The notes beneath the pieces were generated by a model. The model made no database searches. It was not told where the DNA came from and saw nothing but the letters and a program-made list of their open reading frames with translations. This document shows, one piece after another, positions 41,295-52,140 of a DNA stretch of 64,000 nucleotides. The position numbers were made by a program, and so were the translations under genes. The stretch comes from Diaporthe sp. PMI_573 (Eukaryota > Ascomycota > Sordariomycetes > Diaporthales > Diaporthaceae). The stretch's first letter is position 1. Every line of letters begins with the position of its first letter. The stretch lies in contig JAJTUP010000066.1 of assembly GCA_021399435.1 (NCBI GenBank), forward strand, positions 248,001 to 312,000, in the 5' to 3' direction.

Positions 41295-43619
41295 ACGTGG
41301 TTGGACACCCAGCCGCGCAGGACACCTACCCGCGCACTTTTGCTAACTCTACCAATTTTAGCCAACCCCAGCACCCACCCAGGGCAAAAGGGTCAATTGA
41401 ATTTGGTACCAATTGGTGCCATCTGCTCTTAATTCCTTATTTTCAATTGATTTGGTCAATTTAAAGGTGTTGGCGTAACTGCAGTGCCAGTCTGAAGTGA
41501 CTGACTTTTGGTGGGGAAATCAGCTTCCCCACCAAAATGGAGCATTTCAGACATGCAGGATCAACGTCAATAAACACCAGCCAGGTCAACTATTTGGGCG
41601 GTCCGCCGCGGACCGCTTAAGAATGTACTATTATACACTCAGAATCTAACTGACTAGACCCTTCTACATCTTTCCCACAAGTTTTTGCATAATGCCCAGT
41701 CTCACCGCAGTTGCCACATCGTCGTTTACTCGGTCCGCCACGGGCCGCCTCCTCAGCACTACCAGCCATTTCACCAGCTGGCCGCTTCCCCTTTTGTTTC
41801 TCTTCAATTATTGCCTGGGAATCCTCAATGCTAAGTGCCCCTCCAAGCTGCACTCGGGTTCTCTTAGCCCTCCGGCGTTTGGCGAGTGCTAGATTGGCAT
41901 TCTCAAGTGTGCGGACCCGATCCTCCAAAATCGTAATTTTATGCGCCATTGTTTGTGAACCCTTTGACAGCTGATCAACAGCCTCAAGAATTGGTGTAGG
42001 GGAGCTGCCTTGATGGTCCGAGATCCTGCCTTTAATAAAACTGGATTGCTGGACGGTTTGTTGGGCATTGGAGGGTGTTTGTGATTCCCACTTGGAAGGG
42101 GATACAGGAAGGGATTGCAACGGAGTTTGTAGGGAGATATCCAGCTTTAAAATGACAGAATCTGGGTCCCAAGGAGAGATTCCAGCTCCTCTAAACCCAG
42201 ACTTTATATTTTCTTTCGTAAAGATCTTGTCGTGGGCTGCCTTGAACGCAACGAAGAACTCAGACTTGGTGATGTGGTTGATAGAGGCCCGGATGAAGAG
42301 ATTGATCTCATCACCATATGCACGCTTTAATGGCGAGAATAATCCAACATCTAGTGGCTGGAGTAGATGAGAGGAATGTGGTGGCATGCTGATAGGGATA
42401 ATGTTGTGCTCTTTGCAGTACTGCTCAAACTCCGCTGATACATGGCTCTCATGGCCATCAAGGATAAGCATCCGGTACACACCCTTTGCCCGTTGCTTCG
42501 TATGCTTGTCGAAGTGCCGAATCCAGTCAAGGCCAGTCTCGTTATCTGTCCACCCATTCGGAGTAGGCTTGATTATCCAGCTTGGTGGGAAGCCTGACTC
42601 TGTTGTCCAGTTGGCAAGGTGGTAGGCGCCTTGCACAATAACAAACGGCGGGATACACCAGCCCTTCGCATTGATGCATTCAATAACTGTTGCCCATTCC
42701 CGGTTTCCAGGTTGTACAGATTTAGCCTTTCCATGTCGATCAGAACGTGTAACAACCATTGATGCGGTTATCACGCCCATCATGAAGCCAGTCTCGTCAA
42801 AGTTGTATAGGTCGTCATCTGTGATCCCATACTTGGCTATCATGTTGCGGAGTAGCCGAAACCAGTTCCCAATAACCTCTGGATCTTCGCAGAGAGCCCT
42901 CTGATAGTCATAAGGTCGATTAAACTTGGTTTTCAAGCTTGGTTGTGCATCCACGAAGCGTCGAGCCCATTTGGTACCAACAGGCTTGCCATCACGCGAC
43001 GCCAACAAGAGATTAGCCATGTCTTCCACACCAGCAAGCCGCATTGGAAATCCTCGTGCATCTTGCTCAATGATATATCGAACAAGAGTTTGCTCTTCAA
43101 TTGGGTCCAGTTTATGGTCGTGGACGCGTGATTCTTCACGCCGCGGTCGGTTGTTCATCCTGTCACGTAGGGTAGATTCAGGGATATGAAAGATCCGAGC
43201 AGCCTGACGTCTACTTAAGGGTTTCTTTTGATTTTTTTTGGAATTCTCAATTGCCTGAAGTGCTAGTTGGACTTTCTCTTCTTTTGAGTAGATTGGCATT
43301 GTGGATATTGATTTCTAGCGTGTTAAATATTTAAGTAGGTAGAGTGATGCGAGACTGACGCGAAAAATGGGGACGCGATCCGCACCAAAAACAAACCCGC
43401 CCACCAAAACTTTAAATCTTTAGACTGGCACTGCAGCCACACCACAACTCTAAATTGACCAAATCAGTTGAAAATAAGGAATTAAGAGCAGATGGCACCA
43501 ATTGGTACCAAATTCAATTGACCCTTTTGCCCTGGGTGGGTGCTGGGGTTGGCTAAAGTTGGTAGAGTTAGCAAAAGTGCGCGGGTAGGTGTCCTGCGCG
43601 GCTGGGTGTCCAACCACGT
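41295..43619 (-). mobile_element. pogo/Fot1-like DNA transposon, 2325 bp, apparently complete
   Basis: Terminal inverted repeats of 169 bp (41295-41463 and 43451-43619), starting ACGTGGTTGGACACCC, differ at only two positions by my reading, both C/T. The element is flanked by TA on both sides (41293-41294 and 43620-43621), the Tc1/mariner target duplication, and lies in a TA-rich microsatellite. It encodes one intact transposase. Confidence 0.95.
41617..43299 (-). CDS. pogo-like transposase with CCHC tail
   Basis: This 560-aa intact frame starts at ATG 43299. Residues ~5-50 form a psq-type helix-turn-helix (SRRQAARIFHIPESTLRDRM). A CENP-B-like second DNA-binding helix set spans ~60-130 (GFPMRLAGVEDMANLLL, TKWARRFVDAQP). 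The DDE core has D168 (YNFDETGF), D281 (LILDGHESH) and D317 (LLQPLDVGLFSPLKRAY), i.e. a DD35D spacing as in pogo/Fot1. The C-terminal third holds a coiled coil and basic region (KRRRAKRTR) and a zinc knuckle CGNCGETGHYAKTC. All catalytic residues are present and the TIRs match, so it could be active. Confidence 0.95.
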   Translation of the reverse strand: MPIYSKEEKVQLALQAIENSKKNQKKPLSRRQAARIFHIPESTLRDRMNNRPRREESRVHDHKLDPIEEQTLVRYIIEQDARGFPMRLAGVEDMANLLLASRDGKPVGTKWARRFVDAQPSLKTKFNRPYDYQRALCEDPEVIGNWFRLLRNMIAKYGITDDDLYNFDETGFMMGVITASMVVTRSDRHGKAKSVQPGNREWATVIECINAKGWCIPPFVIVQGAYHLANWTTESGFPPSWIIKPTPNGWTDNETGLDWIRHFDKHTKQRAKGVYRMLILDGHESHVSAEFEQYCKEHNIIPISMPPHSSHLLQPLDVGLFSPLKRAYGDEINLFIRASINHITKSEFFVAFKAAHDKIFTKENIKSGFRGAGISPWDPDSVILKLDISLQTPLQSLPVSPSKWESQTPSNAQQTVQQSSFIKGRISDHQGSSPTPILEAVDQLSKGSQTMAHKITILEDRVRTLENANLALAKRRRAKRTRVQLGGALSIEDSQAIIEEKQKGKRPAGEMAGSAEEAARGGPSKRRCGNCGETGHYAKTCGKDVEGSSQLDSECIIVHS

Positions 43620-44221
43620 TATATATATATAGTATATACTAGGGGAAAAAACTCTCCCTAAAGTCGCCGGGATCATGTGCATTAGGATCATTCAAGACCT
43701 GCTCAGCAATTCAATGGTCCCCATGGATGTTCCCACGCGCATGCTATACTTGGATCTGCCAGTTGACTTCGTTGACCCAATATTGGTACTCAAGAAATTC
43801 TTCCATTGTATGTGGTACGCATGGCGCTGTTGCAAAACCTATTCATAGTGTCTGTACCTCAATTCTGTGAGGAAAGAGAGTAATTTGTTTAAATTAAAGG
43901 AGTAGTAAATACTTAGTAATAATAAGATACATAGTAGATATATTTAAGTAGCTTATATACATTATGGAAATTCTGGCTAATGGAGAGGAGGAAGTTAAGG
44001 AGGATAAGGAAGATGTATTAATGTAGTGAATTTATGCATGCAAATAAGGCGTGTAGCGTGACTCATAATATACTGACTAGGGGGGCTGGTGGTAGTTACT
44101 TTTGCTAGCAAGGGATAGTGTGCTCAGGCATGTACAAACGGGCGCAAATCTGTTGACACCCTGCGCTTCAAGGCTGGCCCCCAATCCACGACATCCTCAC
44201 TACCAGCCCAGGCAGTTGATC
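43620..44221. other. AT-rich flank with a weak RT-like stretch
   Basis: Plus-strand MLYLDLPVDFVDPILVLKK near 43750-43810 vaguely recalls copia RT but is too degenerate to call. An AT-rich stretch follows to 44050. No gene. Confidence 0.35.
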
Positions 44222-46039
44222 ATGCTCAGCCCAAAGCTTCTCCGAGGACAGGCCGTCTTTGGTCCTCATTGTTGGTCTTCATGCTGTCGTGTCGTCTCAC
44301 TTCGTTTGGTGCAACAGTCCCGCACACCGAAGCCCACCTTTGGCTGGGACCGCCGCGGTCTATCTTCCGCCAAGAAAAAGAAGAGGCGCGCATCGCAGAG
44401 CCATTCAAAGCAGAGATCAGCTGGTGTAAACTCACAGGGAACAGACGCTCCAAGGTCCAAGTCGAATGCGCGTGAACCGAGTACGGTCCATGTCGGCGGC
44501 GTACCGCTCTCCCCGGAGCAGGCCGAGGTCGTCGAACTCGCCGCGAGCGGCCGCAACATATTCTACACGGGGTCAGCGGGAAGCGGCAAATCGACCGTCC
44601 TGCGTGCAATAGTGGAAAGGCTGACCAGCATGGGCAAGTGCGTCAATGTGATCGCCCCGACCGGCCGGGCTGCCCTCGCCATCAACGGGACGACCACGTG
44701 GAGTTTCGCCGGGTGGACCCCTAATTCGCACAAACTCGACATTCAGCAGCTGAGGGAAAATGCAAAGAAAAAAAAAGGCGTCGTGCGCAAGCGACTCCGG
44801 CGGACAGATGTGCTCATCATCGACGAGATCAGCATGGTGGAGAACCTGCACTTCGAGCGCCTGAACCAGGTCATGAAGGCGGCGCGCGACAAGCGAGGGT
44901 ATCCGGCCGAGCAGTACCCATTTGGCGGCGTCCAAGTTATAGTCACGGGTGACTTTGCGCAGCTCCCACCTGTGAGGCCATTCAGGCACTGTATGGAATG
45001 TGGGAGCGAGATGCTGCAGGAGCTTAAGGACGATAAGGGTAAGAATGCAGAAGAGCCAGAGGAGACGTATCATTGCGGTCGGTGCAATATCACGCGCCGT
45101 GACAGCGACAAGTGGGCTTTCCGGAGCAAGGCATGGGAGGAGTGTTGCTTTGTATACGTATACCTCGACACCGTCCACCGGCAGCGCGATGCAGAATTCG
45201 TTTCTCTACTCAACAAGTGTCGACGGGGCGAGGCATTCAGCCCGGAGGAAGTCAAGCTCCTGATGAATCACGAGACAAACACCACGGGGGCTGTTGAGCT
45301 ATACTCGACACGAGAGGAAGTTCGAATCGTGAACGAAAGAGGCTTTCAGAACTTGGCCGCAAAGTCGTATGCGTTCCAGTGCCGCGACAGCTTCATCTGG
45401 GACAAGGAGATGCATCCACACCTCGAGTCAAGAGGCAACAGGCACGCGGATGGGTCCCTTAAGTCCCTGGATGAACACTCCATGGACCGCGTGGTGGAGC
45501 TCAAGTTCGGAATGCCGGTCGTGCTTCTGGTCAACCTCGACATGGACAAAGGACTGTGCAACGGCAGCCAGGGCGTCATCGTTGGATGGGCATCAGACTA
45601 TAGTGGAACGACAAAGCAATTCTCTAGCTCTGACGACCACGCCAATCTCAAGGAGGTGGAGATAGCAGAGTACGAGAGAGCAGCCCCCGAGCCAGTCTGG
45701 CCTATCGTCCGCTTCAACAACGGGATCAAGCGCACTATCCGCGCCGAGTGCCAGGTCAACGAGCTGGGTGACGACAAGCCCTACTCGCTGCTCTGCCGCA
45801 CGCAGATACCCCTCACGCCAGCCTGGGCCCTCAGCATTCACAGGGCACAAGGAATGACGCTTGACGAGGCCAAGGTCGACCTCTCAAAGGCATTTGCGGA
45901 CGGCCAGGTATATGTTGCGCTGTCGCGCGCCACCAGCCTGCGGGGTCTTGAGGTCATGGGCAATGCCAAAGGGCTGGAGGTTGGTGTTGGCGGAAACAAG
46001 GAGGTCAGGTTGTTTTACAAGAATAAGTTTGGGCGATAG
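44222..46039 (+). CDS. PIF1-like DNA helicase (fungal accessory type)
   Basis: A 605-aa single-exon frame starts at the first ATG (MLSPKLLRGQAVFG). It is a superfamily 1B 5'-3' helicase: Walker A YTGSAGSGKST at ~116-126, motif Ia APTGRAA, Walker B LIIDEISMV at ~198-206, GDFAQLPPV, and the C-terminal SIHRAQGMT and YVALSRATSL motifs. An insertion after motif III carries paired CxxC sites (CMECG and YHCGRCN), a likely zinc ribbon. The basic, Ser/Arg-rich first ~55 residues resemble a mitochondrial presequence. PIF1 proteins act at telomeres, mtDNA and G-quadruplexes; fungal genomes also carry dispersed extra copies, and the transposon-rich setting suggests this is one. No lesions seen. Confidence 0.88.
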   Translation: MLSPKLLRGQAVFGPHCWSSCCRVVSLRLVQQSRTPKPTFGWDRRGLSSAKKKKRRASQSHSKQRSAGVNSQGTDAPRSKSNAREPSTVHVGGVPLSPEQAEVVELAASGRNIFYTGSAGSGKSTVLRAIVERLTSMGKCVNVIAPTGRAALAINGTTTWSFAGWTPNSHKLDIQQLRENAKKKKGVVRKRLRRTDVLIIDEISMVENLHFERLNQVMKAARDKRGYPAEQYPFGGVQVIVTGDFAQLPPVRPFRHCMECGSEMLQELKDDKGKNAEEPEETYHCGRCNITRRDSDKWAFRSKAWEECCFVYVYLDTVHRQRDAEFVSLLNKCRRGEAFSPEEVKLLMNHETNTTGAVELYSTREEVRIVNERGFQNLAAKSYAFQCRDSFIWDKEMHPHLESRGNRHADGSLKSLDEHSMDRVVELKFGMPVVLLVNLDMDKGLCNGSQGVIVGWASDYSGTTKQFSSSDDHANLKEVEIAEYERAAPEPVWPIVRFNNGIKRTIRAECQVNELGDDKPYSLLCRTQIPLTPAWALSIHRAQGMTLDEAKVDLSKAFADGQVYVALSRATSLRGLEVMGNAKGLEVGVGGNKEVRLFYKNKFGR

Positions 46040-46400
46040 TGTGGGAGAGACTCGCAGAAACCGGAAAGAATTCAGTTGAAGAAAGGATATGGACATCCGA
46101 AGACCCCAAGTCGGAGGGCAAAGCCGTGGAGGGCAAACTGGCCACCCCCAGTGCCAGCACCTTTGTGCTGTAACCACGCTCTCGCCGACCAATTGTATCA
46201 CTCAGATTTAGCCATCCGAATTGACTTTCAAGTCATGAGCACTGGCTACCTAGGTACCCAACCCAAAATAAATGACTAAAGAATGGCACCCACAGAAAGG
46301 GAGGGTACACCCATACCTAGGTACATTGCACGACGCCCAGTCCCAGTCCCACTCCACTCACTCTTATGACACCCAGTCCAGAAAAACAGGTACCACTGCA
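46040..46400. other. Intergenic
   Basis: No gene supported. This is the 3' flank of the helicase gene; CCTAGGTAC words recur at 46251 and 46315. Confidence 0.4.
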
Positions 46401-47020
46401 TCATGGCTCATAATCACGGCCCCACTCTGGGTTCTCGACGGGATCCTCATCGCATGCTCGGCACATGGATCGAGAACGATTAAACCACCAGTAGCTCCTG
46501 AAGCGAATCCTGCGTTCCCAGAGGTCGCAGTAGATGTTGTACTTGGGTATAGAAATCTCGTAATCTCGTCTCAGACTCTCCCTATCTCCCAACAGCGGGA
46601 AGGGACAGTACGCCATGGGTGGCCCCGACTCAAGGAAAAAGAGTAGACAGTCAAACTTGGGGATTACTTAGAGCGTAGACGTGGTCAGTAACCCCCTTGC
46701 GGGAGGAATGAGCTCTTTGTCTAATGGGTCATCAGCTGGATCGTTCGGTGTGAGGCGGTGCCCTGGAAATTGTCAGATGTAAAAGGGGAGAGCAAGCCTA
46801 CTTCGGTACCCCTCTCTCCTCGATCAAACAAGACTATCCCGCAAAAGATCTGGTCTTCTGCCCAATAAGCCGCGACGTCGGCGTTCCCGTCAGGGTATTG
46901 CTTGGGGTCATCGTACCGCCAGAGTGAAAAGGGTGTTGACTTTTTGCGGCGCGACGGATTCTCCTCGTACAGCTCCTCGCCGGTGTACTTCTCGTTCCTG
47001 TGGAGTCCGCCATCAGTCAC
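46401..47020 (-). pseudogene. Decayed fungal hypothetical gene, 5' end replaced by gypsy
   Basis: Minus-strand frame 47020-46721 reads [20 protein letters not shown] and [18 protein letters not shown] then [11 protein letters not shown]. After an apparent intron it continues [10 protein letters not shown]. Further on PMAYCPFPLLGDRESLRRDY and IPKYNIYCDLWERRIR (46616-46401) follow in order. I recognise this as a common fungal hypothetical protein seen in many genomes. Stops occur between the blocks, and the gene is cut on its 5' side at about 47025, where the gypsy pol starts. Function unknown. Confidence 0.65.
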
Positions 47021-47029
47021 CTTGAAAAG

Positions 47030-49141
47030 ATGGGCTGCGATGGCTGCACAGCGACGGCGGTCTTGAAGAGGTTAGCCTGTGAAGCCCCGGTGATGGCATT
47101 TTTCAGGTCTGACCGCCCCACAAAGGTCGAGACCGACGCATCCAGAAACGCCACAGGAGGTGTGATCTGGCAGCAACAAGAGGGTGATGTCTGGAAACCA
47201 GTTGGTTACTTCTCTAAGACCATGACACCGGCAGAACGAGCCTACCCCATCCAAGATCGAGAGCTCCTCGCAGTGGTACAGACATTGGAACACTACTACC
47301 CAGAGCTCCTCGGGATGCAGTTCTTCGTCGTCACTGACCACCAGGCCCTTGTGTACTTTGCTAGCAAACGGATGCTATCAACGAGACAGATCCGCTGGGC
47401 TGACTTCCTCTCTAACTTCGATATCACCTTTCAGTATCGCCCAGGCAAAGAAAACGTGGCGGCTGACGCCCTGTCCCGTAAGACAGCCGACCTGCCTACG
47501 GTGAAGGCAAGAGAACGGGAAGAACGGACGACAACGCTGGTCCCACCGGAGAAGCTTGACTTCCCTATCGCCGCAGTCGCAGAAGGGACCCCGGAAGCCC
47601 CAAAGGGAGCAGATCTAGTGGACCTTATTCGTGCGGAAAATCATCAACAAGCACTAGGTCTAAAGGATGGCCGCCTATGGGTGCCGGAAAAGACGAGTGA
47701 TGGGCACATTTTCTTACGTACCGCCTTAGTCCGCGAGGCACACGTGCCGCAGATCTTCGCGCACCAGGGACAGAACAAGACTATTAAGGCTTTGGAACGA
47801 GAGTACTACTGGCCAGAAATGAAAAAGACGATCCGCCAGTACGTGAGGAACTGTTACGAATGCCATCGGAACAAAGCTACACACGACAAAACACCAGGTC
47901 TTCTCCACCCATTGCCTATCCCTCAGACTGTATGGGAGCACGTTGTGGTTGACGGAAAGGATATGCCGAAGGACCGGTACGGATATGACTATGTGTGGGT
48001 TTTTATCGACAAATTCAGCCGCATCATTGCAACCCTGCCCGGAAAGAAGTCTGATACCGCAGAGGATGTTGCTGCTCGTTACTATCGTTATCTGTACCGG
48101 ATCTTGGGCGCGCCGGCAGTCTGGATAACCGATAACGCGGGACCCTTTGTGTCCAGGTTCCTCGCCAAATTGAACGAACTTACGGGCACGAAGCATCGAC
48201 ATGGTAGTGCTTACCACCCACAGACCCAAGGCGCCGTGGAGTTCACAAACCAGGAGCTCGACCAGCGACTACGGTTCTACGTGAACAAGTATCAGAACGA
48301 CTGGAGCACACACCTGCCGGCACTAGACTTTGCTCATAATTCCTCGTGGCACTCGTCAATCAACATGGCACCGTTAAAGGTCGCCCTCGGTAAAGATGTC
48401 CGGAATCCCCTGTCCCTTGACCTTAGAACGGCAACAGCGTCGTCCAGACCAGAAGAACGCGCCCTGGAAATCCTGAGAGAAACCAAGACCGTACAGGACT
48501 CAGCTCGAACAGCAGCTCAGACGGCTCAAAACCGACAACAAACACAGGCGAATCAGAAACGACGCCCAGCAGACTTCTCTGTTGAAGACATGGTTTTCCT
48601 AAAGAAGAAGGGGTTTTCTACAACCGCCCCAACAACGCGTTTAGAATCCCAGTGGGTAGGCCCGTTCAAGATCAAACAAGAACGGGGGTACAGTTATGTT
48701 CTTGACTTGCCCCCGTCGTACTCAATGACAAACCTGTTCCATGCCGACAGGTTGAGAAAGGCCCCGGATGACCCGCTACCGCAACAACACCAAACCCCAC
48801 CGCCACCAGAGGACATTAACGGTGAGCCAGAGTATGAAGTCGACCACATAGAACGTTCACGGCTGCTTGGAAAGACAAAGACGTTACAATATCAAGCCGC
48901 CTGGCGCGGCTGCGATCCGGATGATACTTGGTACCCAGCGAGAAACTTCAAGAATGCCCCCATTGCCTTGGAAAGCTTTCATCAACTCCACCCGGATGCC
49001 CCAGGACCGCCTAAACGACTACAGGAATGGATCCGAGCCGCTGCCAATGACGAAGCCGATCCTGATCATGACGAAGACAACGTAGCAGCGCACGGAGAGC
49101 TGGGGTCCAAGACCAAGACCAAGATCAAGCGTCACCTTTAA
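47030..49141 (+). mobile_element. Ty3/gypsy chromovirus pol, 5'-truncated but open
   Basis: An unbroken frame of ~704 codons begins in mid-RT ([15 protein letters not shown]). Domains in order: RNase H (TDASRNATGGVIWQQQ.., TDHQALVYFASKR, AADALSR), integrase zinc finger (H..H..CYECHRNK), integrase core with VVVDGKD, WITDNAGPF and GAVEFTNQEL (D, D, E), the GPF/Y-like linker (LESQWVGPFKIKQERGYSY) and a C-terminal chromodomain (YQAAWRGCDPDDTWYP). Gag, protease and most of RT are missing, replaced at ~47025 by the disrupted host gene. The absence of stops shows the copy is young. It is followed by its polypurine tract and 3' LTR. Confidence 0.93.
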
Positions 49142-49183
49142 AAGCCCGCACGCCTCTGCCGTCCGCGCTTTGGAGGGGGGTAG

Positions 49184-49393
49184 TGTGGCGGTTGTCACCA
49201 CTAGACGGGCTGACACCACCACAAGGTGCTGGCAGGGGCTGGTCCCTGCCACAGGCACGGACCACGGTTATTAAACTTCTCCACGCGTCGCACATCGCGA
49301 GTTTCTTTCTTCCTTCTTCTCTCCTTAAGCTTAGAATCTTCGTACGTAGTGCCAATACAACAGCTTCCATGCTGGACATTGCTGGCCGTTACA
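49184..49393 (+). mobile_element. 3' LTR of the 47-49 kb gypsy copy (family A2)
   Basis: 210 bp, TGTGGCGGTTG..GGCCGTTACA, directly after the tract GGAGGGGGGTAG (49172-49183). It is a diverged relative of the family A LTRs (shared AGCTTAGAATCTTCGT and GCTTCCATGCTG blocks). Confidence 0.88.
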
Positions 49394-50194
49394 CGAAGGG
49401 CGATTGAGTTGGCCAATCAGAAGCCAGAGATCATTCGTTACCGCAGGAGGAACCGTTCCCAGTAAAAGAACCATTAATTCTGGAAGCAACCGTTACCAAT
49501 ACCCATAGACCTCCGGTAGGGTAGGTAGTTAGAAGCAAGCAATGAAGAACAACCAATTCCATCGTTAACGCAATACCACGTACGTACGTACAAGAAAGCC
49601 AATTCAACAGCTGTTTACAAATTCAATTTTGGTATCATAAAAAGCTGGCAAGCACTAGTTATGAGGTAAACAATGTCGTCCGTCAGAAGAGTTTCCCCGC
49701 CGTATACAAAGGGCTGTAATTTACTGATGCTGAAGAAATTAAACTTGCGATATGTTAGACAGGCATTATTGTGTGGTTCGTTTAGAACACACGATTTTTA
49801 AAACATATCGCTTCTGCTCGATATTCACCTGAAGGGTACTGGATCCTCTTGACGCAGCAATTGACAAGATCCATGACTGAAGCTGATCAAAAATAATTGC
49901 ACCATGTCCTGTTTGGATATTTGCACCGAAAATAATGGATGGCGCACCCAATTTGCTGACTAAATAGCGCTATAGCCAATTAGAGCCTCCCATTTAATCA
50001 TACGTCACCAACCCTCGCAGTGCTTTTTGCGCCCTGCCAGACCTCCTTTGCCCACCTACTTCAACACACCCGCCCACTATGGACGCTTGAAAAATCGACT
50101 GGATACTGGTCGGAATGAATCGGAATGAGTATCGAAAACATACCCTAGTTAGTCGGAATGGACGTACTTTGACTTTATTCGTTATAGGAATATA
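49394..50194. other. Intergenic, AT-rich
   Basis: No gene supported. A GTACGTACGTAC run at about 49579-49591 resembles the subterminal words of hAT-2. The right border is the 5' end of hAT-3. Confidence 0.4.
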
Positions 50195-52140
50195 CAGTGT
50201 GGCTAACAATCAAGCTCGAACTTGACAATTCTCAATCAAGTTCGACTTCTCGTCAAGTCAAGTTCTCAAGTCAAGTTTAAGGGTTGTTGTCAGATGTGAC
50301 GGGTAGCCAAGAGGTGTGTGCCTGAGGCATCAATATGTCCGTCATGACAAAACCAGCCCCCAACGGGTGGGGTCGCACTAGAGAACCAAGACAAGACATC
50401 ATCACAATACACCCAGTTACCACCCCATCAATTGGACCATAATTACACGTCCCACATACCTAAAAGGGTGATAATCTGACAGTTGTCATCAATCAATCAA
50501 GTTAAAGGAGTGTCAAGTTGTCAAGTACTTGATACCAATAATTACTTATTTAGGAAGGCTAGGAGAGGATACCCTTGATATCGCTAATTAGCCAATTACA
50601 TCGCTTAGAACTAATTATCTAAGCTGCGCAAACTCTAAACCCACCAGAATCGACGTAAATCGCACTGTACGAAACGTAAAACAGCTTAGCGCAATGGCCC
50701 CATGAGGTGTGTCCCCGGGCGAAATAAAACCCTACTCTTTCTCCATCAAATGTCTATCAACAACCCGTCGAATCGACGCGTTATTATGTCGCTACACGCG
50801 TTCTGGGGCCCAAGTCGGCCATCAAGTACTCGAAGCTTATCTACGATGTCTTCTTCAAGGCAATCTACTGACCCAAACGAGCTGCTATTGTCGACCGAGC
50901 AAACGTCAGATGTAGAGCAATCTCTCCATCGATCTACCTGCCCTCCACACTCTCTCTCGTTCCCAATTGATTGGGGCGTGCTTCGGCGGCACGATGGCAC
51001 GATTCTCAAGGGTATACAATATCGCATACGGAACAAGAGGAGCGTGGGCAGACGAGTAAAGGTCTCATGGATCTATTCATATGGAGCCGAGCTGGAGCAT
51101 AGTAATGACAAGTACTTCCTCTGCGCCGATTGCCATACCAAGAAGCGGTATATCAGTCAGCTATTTGCTGCAGAATCGACGACTGCTGCAATCCAGCATC
51201 TTATAGAGTTCCACAATATCAAAAGGCCTTCGAATTCGACCATCGATGACGACGATATCGACGCCAACAACGCCGCAGAAGTCTTCCAGCTCGTCATGCC
51301 ATTTAATGAGGATGAATATAAGCAAAAGCTTATTGACTGGGCCATCAAGCTACGCCTCAGCTACCGAGAAGTCACGGACGAGGCGACCACTGATTTACTC
51401 ACATACGGCAAGCCTTCGCTCGCACGCCTGTTGCCAACGCATCACTCAACGCTCTCGCAGTGGGTGAAGGATTCGATGGCAGCACGCTTGCCATTCATCA
51501 TCGAATTGGTGCAGTCTGCACTCAGCAACATCAACCTCTCGATCGATGGATGGCGAGCTCACAATCGCAGAGAATACGTCGCTGTATGCGCACACTTCGT
51601 CGACGGCAAAGGTCATCCTCGAACACTCCTCCTCGGCTTCCCACGACGTTATGGCAGTCACACCGGCGACGACCTCGCAGCTCTGGTAAAGCCAGTAATT
51701 CTACAATACAGCATCGGCGAGAAGCTCGGCTCCTTCGTTATGGATAACGCTGGTGATAACGACAAATGCCTCGAAGCGTTACAGCGTTCCTTCTCCTCGA
51801 TCGATCCAGAAGCAGACCGTATTCGCTGTATCGGCCATATTATTAATCTCGTCGTTAAGGCTCTCTTATTTGGCGAAGGCATCAGCGCATGGGAGAAGAA
51901 TCTTATTGAGGCTTCGGAGGAGCAGCGTGTAGCTCTCTGGAGCCTCAAAGACGTCATTGGCAAGCTGCACAACCTCGTTATCTACATTAATCGCAACGAC
52001 GCGCGTCGCGAGGTGTTGAGAGCTCGCATGCGCGTCACGAAGACGAGCGACGGCAATCTCTTCGTCGGCGTGCTCCTCAATGACGGTGGCATTCGATGGA
52101 ACGCGACATATTACATGATCGAGCGTGCTCACCAGTGTCG
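50195..52140 (+). mobile_element. hAT element hAT-3, 3' end missing
   Basis: The 5' terminus CAGTGTGGCTAACAATCAAG is typical of fungal hAT elements and is followed by dense CAAGTT/AACTTG subterminal repeats (50210-50545). Those repeats continue on both sides of the LTR inserted at 50288. A transposase follows but homology stops near 52130 and no matching 3' CACTG end or duplication was found, so the element is truncated. Confidence 0.75.
50288..50481. mobile_element. Solo LTR family B nested in hAT-3
   Basis: 194 bp, TGTCAGATGTG..GATAATCTGACA, inverted relative to the copy at 37404. Perfect 5-bp target duplication GTTGT at 50283-50287 and 50482-50486. It splits the subterminal repeats of hAT-3, so it inserted after that element. 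Confidence 0.95.

Noticed and set aside
43690..43860. Possible copia reverse transcriptase (DLPVDFVDPILVLKK)
   Set aside because: Too short and degenerate; no YGLK or YVDD-type motif follows.
44222..46039. Helitron carrying the PIF1-like helicase
   Set aside because: No Rep/HUH motif, no TC start or CTRR-plus-hairpin end recognised near the gene.
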